Source: Plectrocnemia conspersa (taxonomy: Eukaryota; Arthropoda; Insecta; Trichoptera; Polycentropodidae). From it: a stretch of 64,000 bases of DNA. The DNA is taken from contig VTFK01000583.1 of assembly GCA_009617715.1 (NCBI GenBank), forward strand, positions 1 through 64,000, in the 5' to 3' direction. Made by a program: the position numbers and the translations under genes. The first letter of the stretch is position 1, and every line of letters starts with the position of its first letter. Below, in pieces: positions 46,905 through 58,796 of this stretch. A model generated the notes under the pieces. It was given only the letters and a program-made list of their open reading frames with translations, had not been told where the DNA came from and ran no database searches.

Positions 46905-47230
46905 GTATAGTGGTTATCCATCTCCATTAGGAACGAGTTGAAGTGCATAGCCGGCTGCAATCCTGAACCTCCCCTTGCGAAAGGCAAGCTGTAGTTTCTC
47001 ATTTCCTCCCGCAGTAATCCTGGTACACTTCCTGTGAACTGCCGCGTCCGATTTCAACACGAGATAAGACTTCAGAGTCAGGAAAGGAAAACCCATCCCA
47101 TGGGGTGGGGCTCGTAGGTGACGGCCGGGGTCATTTCCACCCGGTGGCTTAACACCCCGCGATGCGGTCGCAAAATTCTGACCAAGGATTACCCTAAAAA
47201 CGTTAGTTCAAGCATGGCGAAGCACAAGAT
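46905..47230. other. GC-richer unique block, function unknown
   Basis: Abrupt balanced composition with CATCCCATGGGGTGGGG at 47093 and GCCGGGGTCATTTCCACCC at 47123. The minus frame 46914-47096 (60 codons, starting MGFPFLTLKSYLVLKSD) includes KLQLAFRKGRFRIAAG and has some coding character, but no splice sites and no family I know. May be the 5' or 3' part of a retroelement, a small exon or a regulatory block. Confidence 0.25.
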
Positions 47231-48150
47231 TAATAAATAACTTAACTGCCAATTATTTATATCAAGACATCACGTCTCGCCCAAAAACGAAATTCACACT
47301 TGAAACTATGCGCATATTTAATCAACACAAAATATATTACACAAACAAAATTCTATATAATTATACTATTTGTTTTATTAAAATAATGCGCGTATTAAAG
47401 TTAAAAATTACACGCATTTACCAACGATACGGAACTTGATACGGTTCAAATCCCAGAGGGAGCATTAGGAGGAGGTAACAATAGAACGACTCCTGTATAG
47501 TACATATTTAGATATATGTATAGGAAACGTGTACTGCATGCTCAGGGGAGAGTGACTCTGCATCAATTTATAATTTTTTTTTTAATATAACTCAATTAAG
47601 GTCTGATACAATGTGCCGAATCGGTTTTCGGACGTCGAGGTCGTCGGTTCAAGTTCCCTTTATAGAGATCCGATCTCGAATTGTAAGATTAATCTTGTAT
47701 ACGCATAAGAGCTTTTAAAAAATGGAGGCTCACGAGAACGCTTTTTATAGTTTTGTAATGCCTTAATGCGAACAATCGGGATTGTCTTGAAACCTATAAT
47801 TAATATTGTCCATGAAATACAAAGCGAGATTTGTTTATTTTTTTTGTAGTGAAACATCCCACTCATTTATTTAAAAAAAATAGGGAAGCTTGTCCAATTA
47901 TTGAAGGTGCATTATAAATATATGTAAGTGTTTTTTTTTGAATGACAATTATTATCAGAAAAAAATCTCAGGGTAATATAGTTTGATTGAGGACATTAAA
48001 TATTTTTCGAAACTCTCATTGTATATTTTTTAATTGATAGTATAAAATTACGTAATATCAAGATTACAAGACATACAAGTAAGTGTTATATTATAAAGAA
48101 GATTTTTAAAGAAGTTAGTTCAATGTCTAAGATTCTAACTTAAATCTAAG
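47231..48150. other. Spacer with two isolated B-box-like motifs
   Basis: GGTTCAAATCCC at 47443 and GGTTCAAGTTCCC at 47647 resemble pol III B-boxes, but no A-box or cloverleaf stems can be assembled. Possibly SINE heads of another family. Otherwise A/T-rich. Confidence 0.3.
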
Positions 48151-48560
48151 TGTATCACCTGAATGTTTTCTTCACAAATGAAAGTATATCACCTATATTT
48201 TTTCTTCGTCTTTGGCTCCATTCGTAATCCGTCTTGTTCGATCACAAAAGGTCTTCTTCGGTGCGAATGCACAAAGCACCTGGTCCCCGAGGATATTATA
48301 GCGTCACATTCTGCACAAATGCAGGTATATTCAACGAAAAAAATATATTAAAATATAACACGATCTCCCGCCAGGAGGCCGTGATTGGCCGCCGCCCTGA
48401 CCCTCCCCAAGGGCTGTTCATCCCCAAGGGTTGAACGCTCACACCCTTGAAATTCTACCCCAGCGCATCCATAGTGTGGCGGCGATCCTATCTGGGCAAT
48501 TGTTAAAAGCTACTGATGAAGTATTTTATTCCACCGTGTAATTGCTGCGTAAATTAATTA
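48151..48560. promoter_or_regulatory. Unique block with a CCAAT-like motif
   Basis: GCCGTGATTGGCCGCCGCC at 48379 (inverted CCAAT core) and a twofold CCCCAAGGGYTG repeat (48407 and 48423). Two overlapping plus frames, neither protein-like. Confidence 0.3.
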
Positions 48561-48985
48561 CAACGATTAAAGAAATTCTATTGCGTGGAATTCAGTCCGT
48601 ATTTAATAGTGTGTGCATGTTATTTTTATATTGTTTATAATTTAATGCAATAATGTTGTTTATGCTATTGATTATGAATAAATATATATTTCAACGTCAA
48701 ACTGCTTTAACTATAACAACATAAATCCGCCAAGCTTAATTTCATGCACGTGTGAAAATAATTCCCTTTTGCTTCTTTGCCATGGTTGCACTCTATCTCA
48801 CGATCTAGCTTAGATTATAATGCACCTCATACACGTTTCATATCATGTTATGCAATAAATAATATTTTCAGTCAAAAATCAATAAAATAAATATTGTACA
48901 ATAAATATATCCTAATAATTATATTTAGGAGGTATTTCCTATCTATTTTTACCTAATAATTTTTTTTTATATTAGTAAAATATGC
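48561..48985. other. AT-rich spacer
   Basis: Nothing recognisable. Confidence 0.4.
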
Positions 48986-50045
48986 AGTGACTTATTATGC
49001 CTTTAGAACGATTTTTTAACATAATCATTATTAACCTCAATTTATTTAGTGAGCCTAAATAAATATTTATTTCTGCAACCCTACGCGAGTTTTGTCTGTT
49101 TCATAAAAAACTATTTTTTACCTTTTTTATATGAACTTATCAGACACAATAAACATGTCTGATAAGCTAATATAAAAATTGTTACTTATTCTGTTTATAG
49201 CGTTAATGCTTAAAAATTTTAAGATTTTGCATTGAATATTTATACTTACAGAACGTCCTTTATTTTGCAACACAATCACTTTTGACCTCAATGTATTAGT
49301 GAGCTTGGGAAAATGTTTCTTTGTTTTATCAAACGCAAGTTCAGGTAAACGTTTATTAAAGAACAGTTTTGGATAGTTTTAACATTGTCCATAAAGTATA
49401 TAAATCATTAACGATTTTTTTATAAAATTTGTAATAAGTATTTATTTTTTATCACGAATACTTCTTACTAATTTTGTTCTGCTCATAAGGGCATTGCCAA
49501 AAACAAAAAAGCTTTAAGTAAAAAATGTTTAATAATGTACGATATATTCTGAAATTAAAGGAAAAAAATCCAAAAAATATTCTGCTTCATAATATTTTAG
49601 ATTATTTTTTCAACATAATCATAATGTAATTCCATAAATTTGGTAAGCTTGGAAATGAATGTTTTGCCTCCAAAGTCATAAAAGTCTAAGAGACTTATGT
49701 TGTCATAAACAGAAACAGGCTTTAAGTATAGAAGAATAAGAAAAAATTAATGTTTAATTATATTCATATATTAGATTTTCAACATGGTCATATTGAATCC
49801 CAATCAAATTGCTGGGCATAAAAATGTTTTTTGATTCTAATACATCCATATTTTCCGGTAAATTTATTAATAAATTACATAAAATAAATATTCTGGAAGT
49901 AAAGAAAAAATTCAGAAAATATTTAATAGCCTTAGAATTTTTAATTGTTCAGCATATTCATAGTAATGAATTTGAAGAGCATGTTTTTTTTTCTTTTAAC
50001 ACGAGCAGGATTTTATAAAACGCAGGTTTTGATAATTTTGAACAA
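48986..50045. repeat. Degenerate tandem array, unit about 170-330 bp, five units
   Basis: The phrase TTTTTAACATAATCATTATT or a variant, followed by TTAGTGAGC-type and then A/T sequence, recurs near 49010, 49265, 49605, 49780 and 49945. ACTTACAGAACG (49246) and ACTTACAGTTACTG (50137) are shared segments, so the GTAAGT they contain on the minus strand is a repeat feature, not two splice sites. Confidence 0.6.
49136..49166. repeat. 11-bp perfect inverted repeat
   Basis: CTTATCAGACA at 49136-49146 inverted at 49156-49166, 9-nt loop, inside the array. Confidence 0.6.
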
Positions 50046-50278
50046 TACATCTGTAAACAGTTTATTGATTTAATTCTTAAATATGCACTTTTTTAATAAA
50101 ACATAGTATTTCCAATTTTCAATCGTTAAAATACTTACAGTTACTGCCAGTTTCCGGCAAACTAAAATAAGGGAAGGATAAAGAATGTTTATTGAATTTA
50201 AACTAGTTTTTAAAAAGCTTGACACTGTAACAAAAAAATATCTAATAAAAAATGTATTGATCTGTATATATATAAACG

Positions 50279-50319
50279 TAAAAACCGACCTATAATTTTT
50301 AATTATAGGTCAGTTTTTA
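50279..50319. repeat. 19-bp inverted repeat, 3-nt loop
   Basis: Arms 50279-50297 and 50301-50319 pair with one mismatch (a G-U pair in RNA) around TTT. Confidence 0.65.
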
Positions 50320-50949
50320 ATAATAGCTTATTTAAAAAAAATAATCTTTTGAGTTACTGCAGGAATGGAACTCGCGGCTTTGAAGCACCTATGCCATTTC
50401 TGCTTTATTTAGTAGATTTAAGAATTGGTTTGCCAATTTTAAACACACTGTAAGCACAATTTTGTGGCAACTAACTTGGTAAAATATGCTACGCCACGAC
50501 TTTCCCATGATACTATTTTAAATATAATTTTTGTTTTTTACGTTTTATATCACACGCCTAACTATTTATATTTAATTTCAATAGAGCAAGGCTTTTATAC
50601 AATTGCTTTAACAATATGTGTGTGAGTATATCCAACTCAATGAAATAAAGAATGTTACTAAATATGTTATGAAATACATTGTTTTGTATTTAAAAGTTAA
50701 ATGTATATTTCCAATCATATGCTTAAATATTTTTGTTGACTTAAAAATTGCAGACATAATAAGCTGTGTAATTTTCATGACACCGGAGCTCACCGTACGA
50801 GAGTTTTTGCTTTATGCATAAGGTGAAGATAATGTAAATTTAATAACTGGAAAATATTATTTTTGATAAGACACTAAAATACCAAAAAAAAAAATAATCA
50901 GATTAGATCATCAAAAAATTTGATTATAAAACATATTCCTAACAATTCT
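50320..50949. other. AT-rich spacer
   Basis: Overlapping frames at 50608-50821 on both strands are A/T-driven. GACACCGGAGCTCACCG at 50780 is the only G/C-richer word. Confidence 0.4.
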
Positions 50950-51560
50950 CAATAGCTATTTTCGAAAAGGCCGAAGATCTTTTCTCAATATACCATCCAA
51001 ATGATAACTATAATACAAACAAATAAAGCGCATCACATTAATTGAACCTACCATAAAAATTATTCTACGTGCGTATATGGCGTCCACGTGTTTTTCGTAT
51101 CCTTTCGTCGGTGGCCGCGAGCGAGACGCAAGATGCATTATACACTTCGTTGGAGCGAGACGCGCACACCGCGACCGGGCGGTGGGGGGAGCCAAAGTGA
51201 TGTTTGAAACATGGGACAGGCGGAGCTCGGCTACAAATCACTCAATGTCACGTTTTGACGTTTGAGATATTAGGTCGTTTTTTTCTCCTCCTCCTTTTTC
51301 CAGAGCCCCGGGCGAATTTCGTCCCGCTCCTTTTCTCTAACCTCCTCACTAACACTATTTGTGTACATGTGTGTGAGTGTGAATATTTTTAGATAGTGTG
51401 GTTGTAGTTGATGCAATTTTTTTGTTCCCTAAACACCCCGTGTCTCTCACTTTTGGGAGTGATGTGAGGAATGTATGGCCGTTTTAGAGAAATATGGCCG
51501 CCGACTCGGTGATTGCCGGATGGCGTCAGGGAAAAATGGATAACTCAATCTTTGAAACGA
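50950..51560. promoter_or_regulatory. CpG-rich unique block, candidate promoter or enhancer
   Basis: 51060-51330 is G/C-rich with dense CG (TCGGTGGCCGCGAGCGAGAC). 51477-51540 carries GTATGGCCG and ATATGGCCGCCGACTCGG, a repeated ATGGCCG word. Frames on both strands overlap. Candidate regulatory DNA. Confidence 0.35.
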
Positions 51561-51934
51561 TTATCATCGGTCAAAACTCAAATTAGTATTTTTTGTAGGG
51601 AGTCTAGACATAGATTTTTTTCTTGGTGAACTTTTGATAACTCATTTATTTTCAAAGCTTAGAAAAATGGTAATATATTTACAATAATATGCAATCGTTA
51701 AGCCATATATAATTGGCAAATCAAGCTGTAAACTCATCATGCAAATAATTGTTTATATGTATAGCAAGTGTACATGATTTAGTAGTTTGCAATGAGCAAT
51801 GTTATATAAAATACAGATGAGTTATTAGTTATTAGACAATATATTTAACTATTATTTTTTTAATATAAAAAAAGCGTAAAAATATTTTCTTATAGTATCT
51901 TCTAAAAAAATATATTTTCAAATACTTACCAATA
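51561..51934. other. AT-rich spacer
   Basis: Minus-strand TTG|GTAAGTATTTG at about 51927 is donor-like but stands in A/T DNA without an exon. Confidence 0.3.
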
Positions 51935-52130
51935 CGATAGCTCAGTGTTATTATTAGATGAGTATTAATACAGAAAGTTTAAATTTCATATGAACCCTAG
52001 TGCTTATTTTATATTTCAATTATGTCTGGGAGTTCGGAATTATTGATTATTAAATAATTATTATTCCGACCAATCAACACAAATTAGTTTTTTCTAGATT
52101 TTCCCAATCTCAGTGATGAATATTGTTATA
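51935..52130 (+). mobile_element. tRNA-derived SINE, copy 4, interrupted
   Basis: Head TAGCTCAGTG and middle TTTCATATGAACCCTAGTGC match the corresponding parts of copy 2. The 3' half has TTTTTCTAGATTTTCCCAAT then CTCAGTGATGAATATTG, matching copies 1-3. It stops at about 52130, and the missing tail (GATATTCTAAGGTTAATTAA, then AATTGAGCTAGG) appears at 52320-52375. Confidence 0.6.
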
Positions 52131-52319
52131 TATAAACTTAAGCGGGGTACATCTGAACCCCAAAAGTCTAATATTTCAACGATTTGCTAAATTTAAATAT
52201 GATATTTTTGTTTTCTATAACGTGAAAAAATAGTGTAGCAAATTTTACTTTATTAATACGCAAATTAAAAAGGGGTTATTTGTACCATATTTCGGTCTTC
52301 GCTCCTATTTTAGAGGTTT
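52131..52319. other. Insert splitting the SINE copy
   Basis: About 190 bp between the body and the tail of the SINE. It begins near AAGCGGGGTACATCTGAACC and ends near CTCCTATTTTAGAGGTTTC. No terminal repeats were recognised. It may be a younger insertion or a rearrangement. Confidence 0.4.
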
Positions 52320-52375
52320 CGATATTCTAAGGTTAATTAAAATTGAGCTAGGTCTTACATATTAGGTATAAAAAT
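52320..52375 (+). mobile_element. Tail of SINE copy 4
   Basis: GATATTCTAAGGTTAATTAA, then AATTGAGCTAGGTCTTACAT and ATTAGGT, match the 3' end of copy 1 (ATATCGTAATGATTAATTAA then AATCGAGCTAGATCGCACAT). Confidence 0.6.
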
Positions 52376-52870
52376 CTCTATAATTGATTTTTACAGCTCA
52401 TAGAGAATATAATAAGGGTGGGATAAAGCACATTTATTGCATGTATTTTTTTTAAAAAGCAGCATACTGCAGCAAAAATACAAATAATTAATATTCTCAA
52501 ATATGTACCATTTTAGAACTCCTTTTTAGTTAACATAATATTTTAGTACTCTTTTTTAGTACACATAAAAATCTACGATTACTACAAATATCTTACAAAC
52601 TAAAATAAGAGTGTGATAAAAATGACAGCAATAAAAATATATCTAAGTAATGCATTGAACAGTCAAAATAAATGACGTTTTAAAAACTGCATATTTTAGA
52701 ACTCCTTATCCGTGTACATAATATTTACAGTTTTTAACCTTAAAAAAATCTATGGTCATTGTCATAAATCACGTTAATTGCATTTTTTTAGTAAACATGA
52801 CAGCAATAAAAAACATAAATTGATTTGTCAAAAGAATTGGTATACAACTTTCTAAAAAATAAATGAAATA
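52376..52870. repeat. Short degenerate array, unit about 180 bp, two to three units
   Basis: ATTTTAGAACTCCTTTTTAG (52510) and ATATTTTAGAACTCCTTATC (52689), AATGACAGCAATAAAAATAT (52620) and CATGACAGCAATAAAAAACA (52796), and ACATAATATTT (52534, 52718) recur at 176-184 bp. Confidence 0.6.
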
Positions 52871-53000
52871 GTTGAAATGTTTACGATAATAATTTTTTTG
52901 TTAAATTCTGGCTATTGACTGGGATTTTTGAACACAGTATATAATATTGTTTTATTTTTCAGATCTGTGATTTTTATCATTCGCTTTTTTTGCTTTGACA
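52871..53000. other. AT-rich spacer
   Basis: TATTGTTTTATTTTTCAG ending at 52960 is acceptor-like but no open exon follows. Confidence 0.3.
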
Positions 53001-53620
53001 TAGAAAAAAAAAAAAACACATTTTCATTATTGATTATAGTATAATATACACAGTAGTTATTTAGTCGATAGATTTAGTAAAAATATTAAAAAAAAAAAAT
53101 CGATACAAATTTAATAAATTATATATAGATTTTTTTGGCTACGTGTGGTGCGTAATTATAATAATTAACAAACTATGATTAAATCAAATAAAAAACACGT
53201 TTTCAATTATAATTATAGTAAATTGTGATATATAGTAGCCTGAATTATTTTTATAAATATTTATTTAATCTCTAGATAAAGTAAAAATAAAAGAAAAAAA
53301 TTTTAGATAATAAAATCGGTTCTAATTTATTTAATTAAATATGGACTTATTTAGCTACGTGTTGCGCAAAGCTATAATAATAATGAAACTATAATTAAAC
53401 CTAATAAAAGACATTTTTACTATCGATTATAAGAAATTTTAATACATTGTAACTTGTAGTATTTTTATAAATATTAATTTTTATCTCTAGATACATTTAC
53501 GGTAAAAAAATCGTTACTAATTTCTTTAAATTTCCTTTTTTGCTGAGAGTATTATAATAATAAATAAGCTAGGATTAAACTTAATCAAATAATATTGCCA
53601 CACAGAATTATATTTTAATT
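53001..53620. repeat. Degenerate array, unit about 200 bp, three units
   Basis: TTTGGCTACGTGTGGTGCGT (53135), TTAGCTACGTGTTGCGCAAA (53350) and TTTGCTGAGAGTATTATAAT (53538) are corresponding positions. Between them are shared ACTATGATTAAATCAAATAA-like and TATTTTTATAAATATTTATT-like segments. Confidence 0.65.
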
Positions 53621-54535
53621 TAGTTGTAAAAATATTTGAGTGGTGATGCAAATGTCTAAAAAATATGCATTTTTTGAGTATTTATTTATTTTTTTTAATT
53701 CTGTGAAAAAGCATTTTGAAATTATTTTATTTGCGATATTAAGATATATTATTTATATTATTAAAGTAAACTCTAAATTATTTGGGTGCGTGTTATCTGT
53801 GCATCAACAAACATATTATTTTTATAAAAAAAATTGAGAACAAAGGTCTAATTAGCATTTTTTCAAGACAAATATGTTCCTCTGTTTTTTTCATAACTTA
53901 TAATTAAACAAAACTTAATAGTTATATTTACTCTTATATAAAACTTGAAATTTATGAGCCGATTTTTTAATTATTGCTTTTAAACAAAGTTTTATTATTT
54001 CTTATAAAATTTCCGAGAACAAATATTTTTTCCTTAACCCTTGTTTGTACATATGGTCATTTATTTAAATAAATAAAATATAAAATAATAACCTAAATTA
54101 GCAATTGTTTTTACTGTAATATAAAATATCATTTTAATTCCTAAATGGTAAAAGCTCGCTAAATATTTTCGTTCTGATACTCAAAAATCGTTATAGCATA
54201 TCATATTTTTAATATTATATTAAAATTATGTTATCTTATTTTTAATCGATATAAAAATTTATAGTTTTGATTATAATTTATATGTATATTTACTTGTATA
54301 CTATAAAAAAATAATATAGCAAAAAATGTGTTCTTATAAATATGCAGTCCTACCGAATGCATGCTTCATAAATATTCTAATTTATTTAAATAAATATTAG
54401 TCATATCAAAAAATACATAAATCACGTCAGATGCAGTATATACTTTTTCAATAATATTTTGTATGTATATTTTGTTAAAATACATACGTTAAAAACTAAT
54501 CATTAAATAACAATCTAACATGGTACAACATGAAA
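53621..54535. other. AT-rich spacer
   Basis: No gene; the 65-codon plus frame at 53640-53837 is A/T-driven. Confidence 0.45.
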
Positions 54536-55060
54536 AAAAGTATCACGCGTTGGCCCACAAGAAAAACTAAATTTAACCACTTTATAATTGGTATGCAAAT
54601 GAGTTCCTTAACTTTGCGAGATTAAATCAACGGAACGGTGCCGACCAGAGCTTCCTTATCTGTGTTCCGACTTATCAAATAATTATTTTCCTATCTAGTC
54701 GAAAAGCGAGCGTTTAAAATTTTTATTTAATTAAAATAGAGTCGCACACCCACACGCGTATTCTTCTCACGTTTTTGTGTATACATATATTTTTTACAAG
54801 ATCGTTTATTCAAAAGTTAAGTACGTACATTCGCGGTTACGTTAGACCTATAATTACCATAAGTATTATTGATGTCTGCGATTACCTTTCACGTACTAAT
54901 ATTTTACGCAATTGACACGTCGTCATACCGTACATTATTTATGGTTTCTATATAATTATGGTTTTACGGTTCATTTGCATGCATTACTTATAATATATAA
55001 TCTCCACTCAAATTAAGAGCATCTTTACTGTATAAATACTATTTTGTTTCATTTTTTATT
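54536..55060. promoter_or_regulatory. Candidate enhancer with octamer and GATA-like sites
   Basis: GGTATGCAAATGAG at 54590 contains the POU octamer ATGCAAAT. CCTTATCTG (54655) and ACTTATCAAATAATTA (54671) are GATA- and homeodomain-like. Composition is balanced between A/T regions. Inference from motifs only. Confidence 0.35.
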
Positions 55061-55135
55061 CTTTACCGAGTGTCGTTAGTTTATGTTTTAACCATTTATT
55101 CATGTCCATTTCCTTGTAATTATTTTTTATCTCAG

Positions 55136-55300
55136 ATCTCCCGTACTTTCGGTACACAGTCACTACGCAGTACTATGGAGCTTAGATCGATCAAACGAGG
55201 CCCCTTCATTATAATACTCCCTTCGGATAAAAAAAAGCAGCTTTTTTTTTTTCTTTACCTACCTCCTTTTCTCCTCCTATTATTCTATGGAATAATTTGA
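55136..55300 (+). other. Possible 3' exon, low support
   Basis: A good acceptor (TTATTTTTTATCTCAG ending at 55135, with CCATTTCCTTG before it) is followed by an open frame with a plausible start, ISRTFGTQSLRSTMELRSIK, and a run of K before a hydrophobic tail ending FYGII and a stop at 55300. The second half is read from a poly-T/CT tract, which weakens the case. No family recognised. Confidence 0.15.
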
Positions 55301-55560
55301 AGGTTGTTTTACAAAGAGGCGTTTTGTTGTGCGATGTAAAAGTATAAAGAAAAAGCGTGTTTGCGTTACACTGCCTTTTGATAATGCGCAATCAATTTAG
55401 TATACATTTTCTTTATTGAAACTTACGTGACCAACATAAATCATTATATAGATATAGCATCGGGCTCAGCGCAAGTCCATGTGACACTCCATATTTCAAT
55501 TTTCACTCTCAACGATCGCTATCTATAATTCATATTATATGATGTATGTAAGCGTATGCT
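55301..55560. other. Unique spacer
   Basis: Mixed composition, nothing recognisable. Confidence 0.3.
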
Positions 55561-55880
55561 AGCAGCCGTTACATTAGTGACCAGCCCCCATTTAATTCGC
55601 GTCCATTGATATAATGAAATTGTTAAATCAATGTCGCGGCAGCGGGGGTCTGAAAAATGGCGTAAATCAAAAAAACGGGCCGGGGCCTGATCAAATAGAC
55701 CTGCCCACCGATAATGTAGTCGAGCTTTTTTATAATAATTTCATACTCAATCATTTCGCCGTTACATATACTACGTATGTACCTATAGCTACTTCTACTC
55801 AGAGTCCCCGATATTCTTGAAAGGCGAAAGCTTATAAATCACACGATTTGCGTGCACCGGCCACGCGCGGCCCTAATAAA
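55561..55880. promoter_or_regulatory. CpG-containing unique block, candidate enhancer
   Basis: Contains CCCCCATTTAATTCGCG (55585), AATGGCGTAAATCAAAAAAA (55657, posterior-Hox/forkhead-like) and CGGGCCGGGGCCTGATC (55676). The plus frame 55614-55820 is not protein-like. Confidence 0.35.
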
Positions 55881-56900
55881 TTGCTATAAATATGTATTTT
55901 TATAATATTTAATATACGTTATTATAATATGAATCTATGTACATATACGTACATAATAATCATAGTAATTAGAAGTAATTTACCCCTAGACGAATATTTA
56001 AAATATGTCTTAGAGCCGTTTAAGATTTAATGGGGAAAATCGTAAAGGCACATTCGATTTTTTTAAATTCAATATGTATAATTTTTAATTCAATATATGA
56101 GTATAAAATATGTACAAAAATTAAGGAGAATAATATTGATAATGAGATTTGATCATATAATTGAAAAAAAAAATTTTTTCGCTGAAACATCCATTAAATT
56201 GCTGTCAAAATTTCAGCCCATAAAGGGATGAAAAAATTCCAAGACAGTTTTATAATCAGTCTACTTCACCGTTGCGTCGATGAAGTGGATAACTACCATT
56301 TCGGAATAGAGGAAGCAGCCCCAGTTGCCTATAGAATTTTGTTGCTATACATTTAATCAGTTTGAATTTATTTAATTCTCATCAGAAAGCGACATTTTTT
56401 TATAATCTAAAACAGTCCAACTATTGTGTGAACATGCCTATTTCATACGTGTAAAACGTATTTATTCAGTCAAAAACGAATCTAAAACTCGTCAACATTT
56501 ATACCTTTATCAATATTTCTCAAATAATTACTAGTAAAATCCATTAAAGTTTCAAGCTTTTACATAAATAAGCATTTACATTTTTACCCTTAAGTTAAAG
56601 GTAAAAATAATTACAGGGATATTTATAATTAAGATAGATATAAATATGTCACACAAAATTAGTAAAAAAATAATGGGTTATGTTTTTAATAATGAGCAAA
56701 CAGACAATATATTTTTATAGCACACTCTGTATATAGAGATAAAAAGTAAGCAAATATCGAAATTGAATGATGTAAAAATATTGATACTCACATATAATAA
56801 TTTGGCCAATAGATTTTTATCGCATTTTAACGTGTACACAAAATAATACATGTTTTAAATGTATATAATTTTTTTGCTAATAAAAAAATTACAGGTATAG
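55881..56900. other. AT-rich spacer
   Basis: 56180-56345 is less A/T-rich (CACCGTTGCGTCGATGAAGTG). No gene. Confidence 0.4.
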
Positions 56901-58110
56901 CAATTTTCGTGCCCCGTTTGACCCACTTAGATCCATGTAGCAGATTCTTATATGGTAATTATAGTTCTTGGACTCTGTATTATAAGCCGGTGGGTTAAGT
57001 TTTACATATGCGAGATGTTAACCTCTAATTTAACCGACTAATTGTTACTCGACCGCAAACGAAATTGCCCACGACGAATTTTATATTGAAAAATTTCAGC
57101 TCTAAAACTTTGATTTATTGCCTTTTCGGACCTTTCGAAAATCAATAACGAGTCCGTTATACTATTTGTGTGTACATATGGTTTTTGCGTAAAACCGTAA
57201 AAGTTGACAATACACATGTACAATTTCGGACGGTTCAAAACCGCAGTTAAGTGCTTCTCACGCCTTTGTTTTCGAGTCTTGGTTTGTTATATATTTTTTT
57301 TCGTTCCAGAAAACTTTTTGTCTTCTCGTGAGGACGCAATAAATATTTTATGATGACAACCTGCTGGGAGTACTAACGGTATTTAGGAGTTTTCTATAGA
57401 AAGCGACTTGCACAATACGTACAACTGTACGCTTTGTACTAAATTATACATACAATTGCAAAAAGTAATTTATAACTGTGCCTATAAAAAAAATGTTAAG
57501 CTTTGTATAATCGTGTAACAATTTGTAACAGAGGAATGCCATTGATTTGGTCGATAAATATCTATCATTATTTTATTAAATTTGTTACATTTAAGTATAT
57601 ATTATAATATTGTACTTATATTGATAATAATAAAAAATCAATTATTTTGATTATCCAAGAATGATTGATTTGATTAGTTATATGTTACGTGTCATCTTCG
57701 AATTTACATTGAAAAATGCGTTCAGATTAAATACAAAGTAGGGTGACGGGTGATTTCCGTCCCCTTTTATATGTATGTGTATATAAAACGATAGCGTTAA
57801 GCTTTCGCCCCCTAAGCGCCGACCGGATTCTGGATGTATAAAGATTATAATTCTCTGGCTTTCGTAGACGTGGAGATTTTGTAAAATGTGTTTTCAAAAG
57901 GTTCGACCTTCGCTCGGAGTTGGTGTGAAGAATAAAAGGGAAAAAAACTTTGTCGATGTGTATGCAAAATAGGTCTACGCAACGTTATCTGGCGAGATGT
58001 TTGAACGTCTGTGCTACAAGTGGCAATCGTTGCATTTGAGTGATTTATGATAGAAGAATTTCGCCAAAATTATATTGAAAAAATATGCGGCTTGATTTAC
58101 GAGGTGCGTG
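56901..58110. promoter_or_regulatory. Two unique blocks separated by A/T DNA
   Basis: 56905-57440 and 57720-58110 are of mixed composition. GGGTGACGGGTGATTTCCG lies at 57741 and CCCCCTAAGCGCCGACCGG at 57807. Minus frame 57038-57238 has no domain. Weak candidates for regulatory DNA. Confidence 0.25.
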
Positions 58111-58796
58111 GTGATTCATATTTTCATATAAAATTAAAGTAAGTGGTTTTTGTTAGTCATGCAAGGTCAAGATTCTATAGAATTTACTTACAATGTGTAT
58201 ACATTTGTATGATATAATTTTTAATATTAAAAAACTGATTCTCTAAGTAATAACCCTCGATTCAGGATGATGAGCTTTTGATCAATATATATTGCAAATT
58301 TTAACACAATTTACAATCATGTTCAAGTTACTAAAAGACACATAAGAAAAACATTTAAAATAATACATGAGTCTTATCAGTGAATTTATCCATTTATCCA
58401 TATCTTAACCAGTTTTTATGATCACTGACTTCTTATTGTATTTTACATACAATAACTACAATACATTCAAAACTTATGCAACATAATCAATGGCGAAAGA
58501 TTGTAAGGATAATAAGCATCTTTAAAATAAATACTTATCTATGTATGTATATTGGATTTCTTCTTTGCATATATGCTGGCAGTATGCTACTACTTTTTTT
58601 TCAGAATAAAATTAATTTATTTGTCAATGAATACTACTTATTAAAAAAATATGAATTCTTGGCAAAGTAGCCAAAGCCACAAAAAAATATTGTAGTTACA
58701 TGATTTCATAATATAATTATTAATTCTAAGAGCTATTAGTATTATATAATCAGTATATCAATCAAGTATTTTCATGATACAATACAGTTAAAAAAC
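58111..58796. other. AT-rich spacer
   Basis: No gene; AAATTAAAGTAAGTGG at about 58132 is donor-like in A/T context only. Confidence 0.35.

Noticed and set aside
47443..47454. GGTTCAAATCCC as a tRNA T-arm
   Set aside because: No acceptor, D- or anticodon stems can be assembled around it. At best a B-box of an unrelated SINE head.
47647..47659. GGTTCAAGTTCCC as a tRNA T-arm
   Set aside because: Same reason: no cloverleaf can be built.
49246..50150. Two minus-strand GTAAGTAT donors
   Set aside because: Both fall at corresponding positions of the tandem array, so they are copies of one repeat segment and not splice sites.
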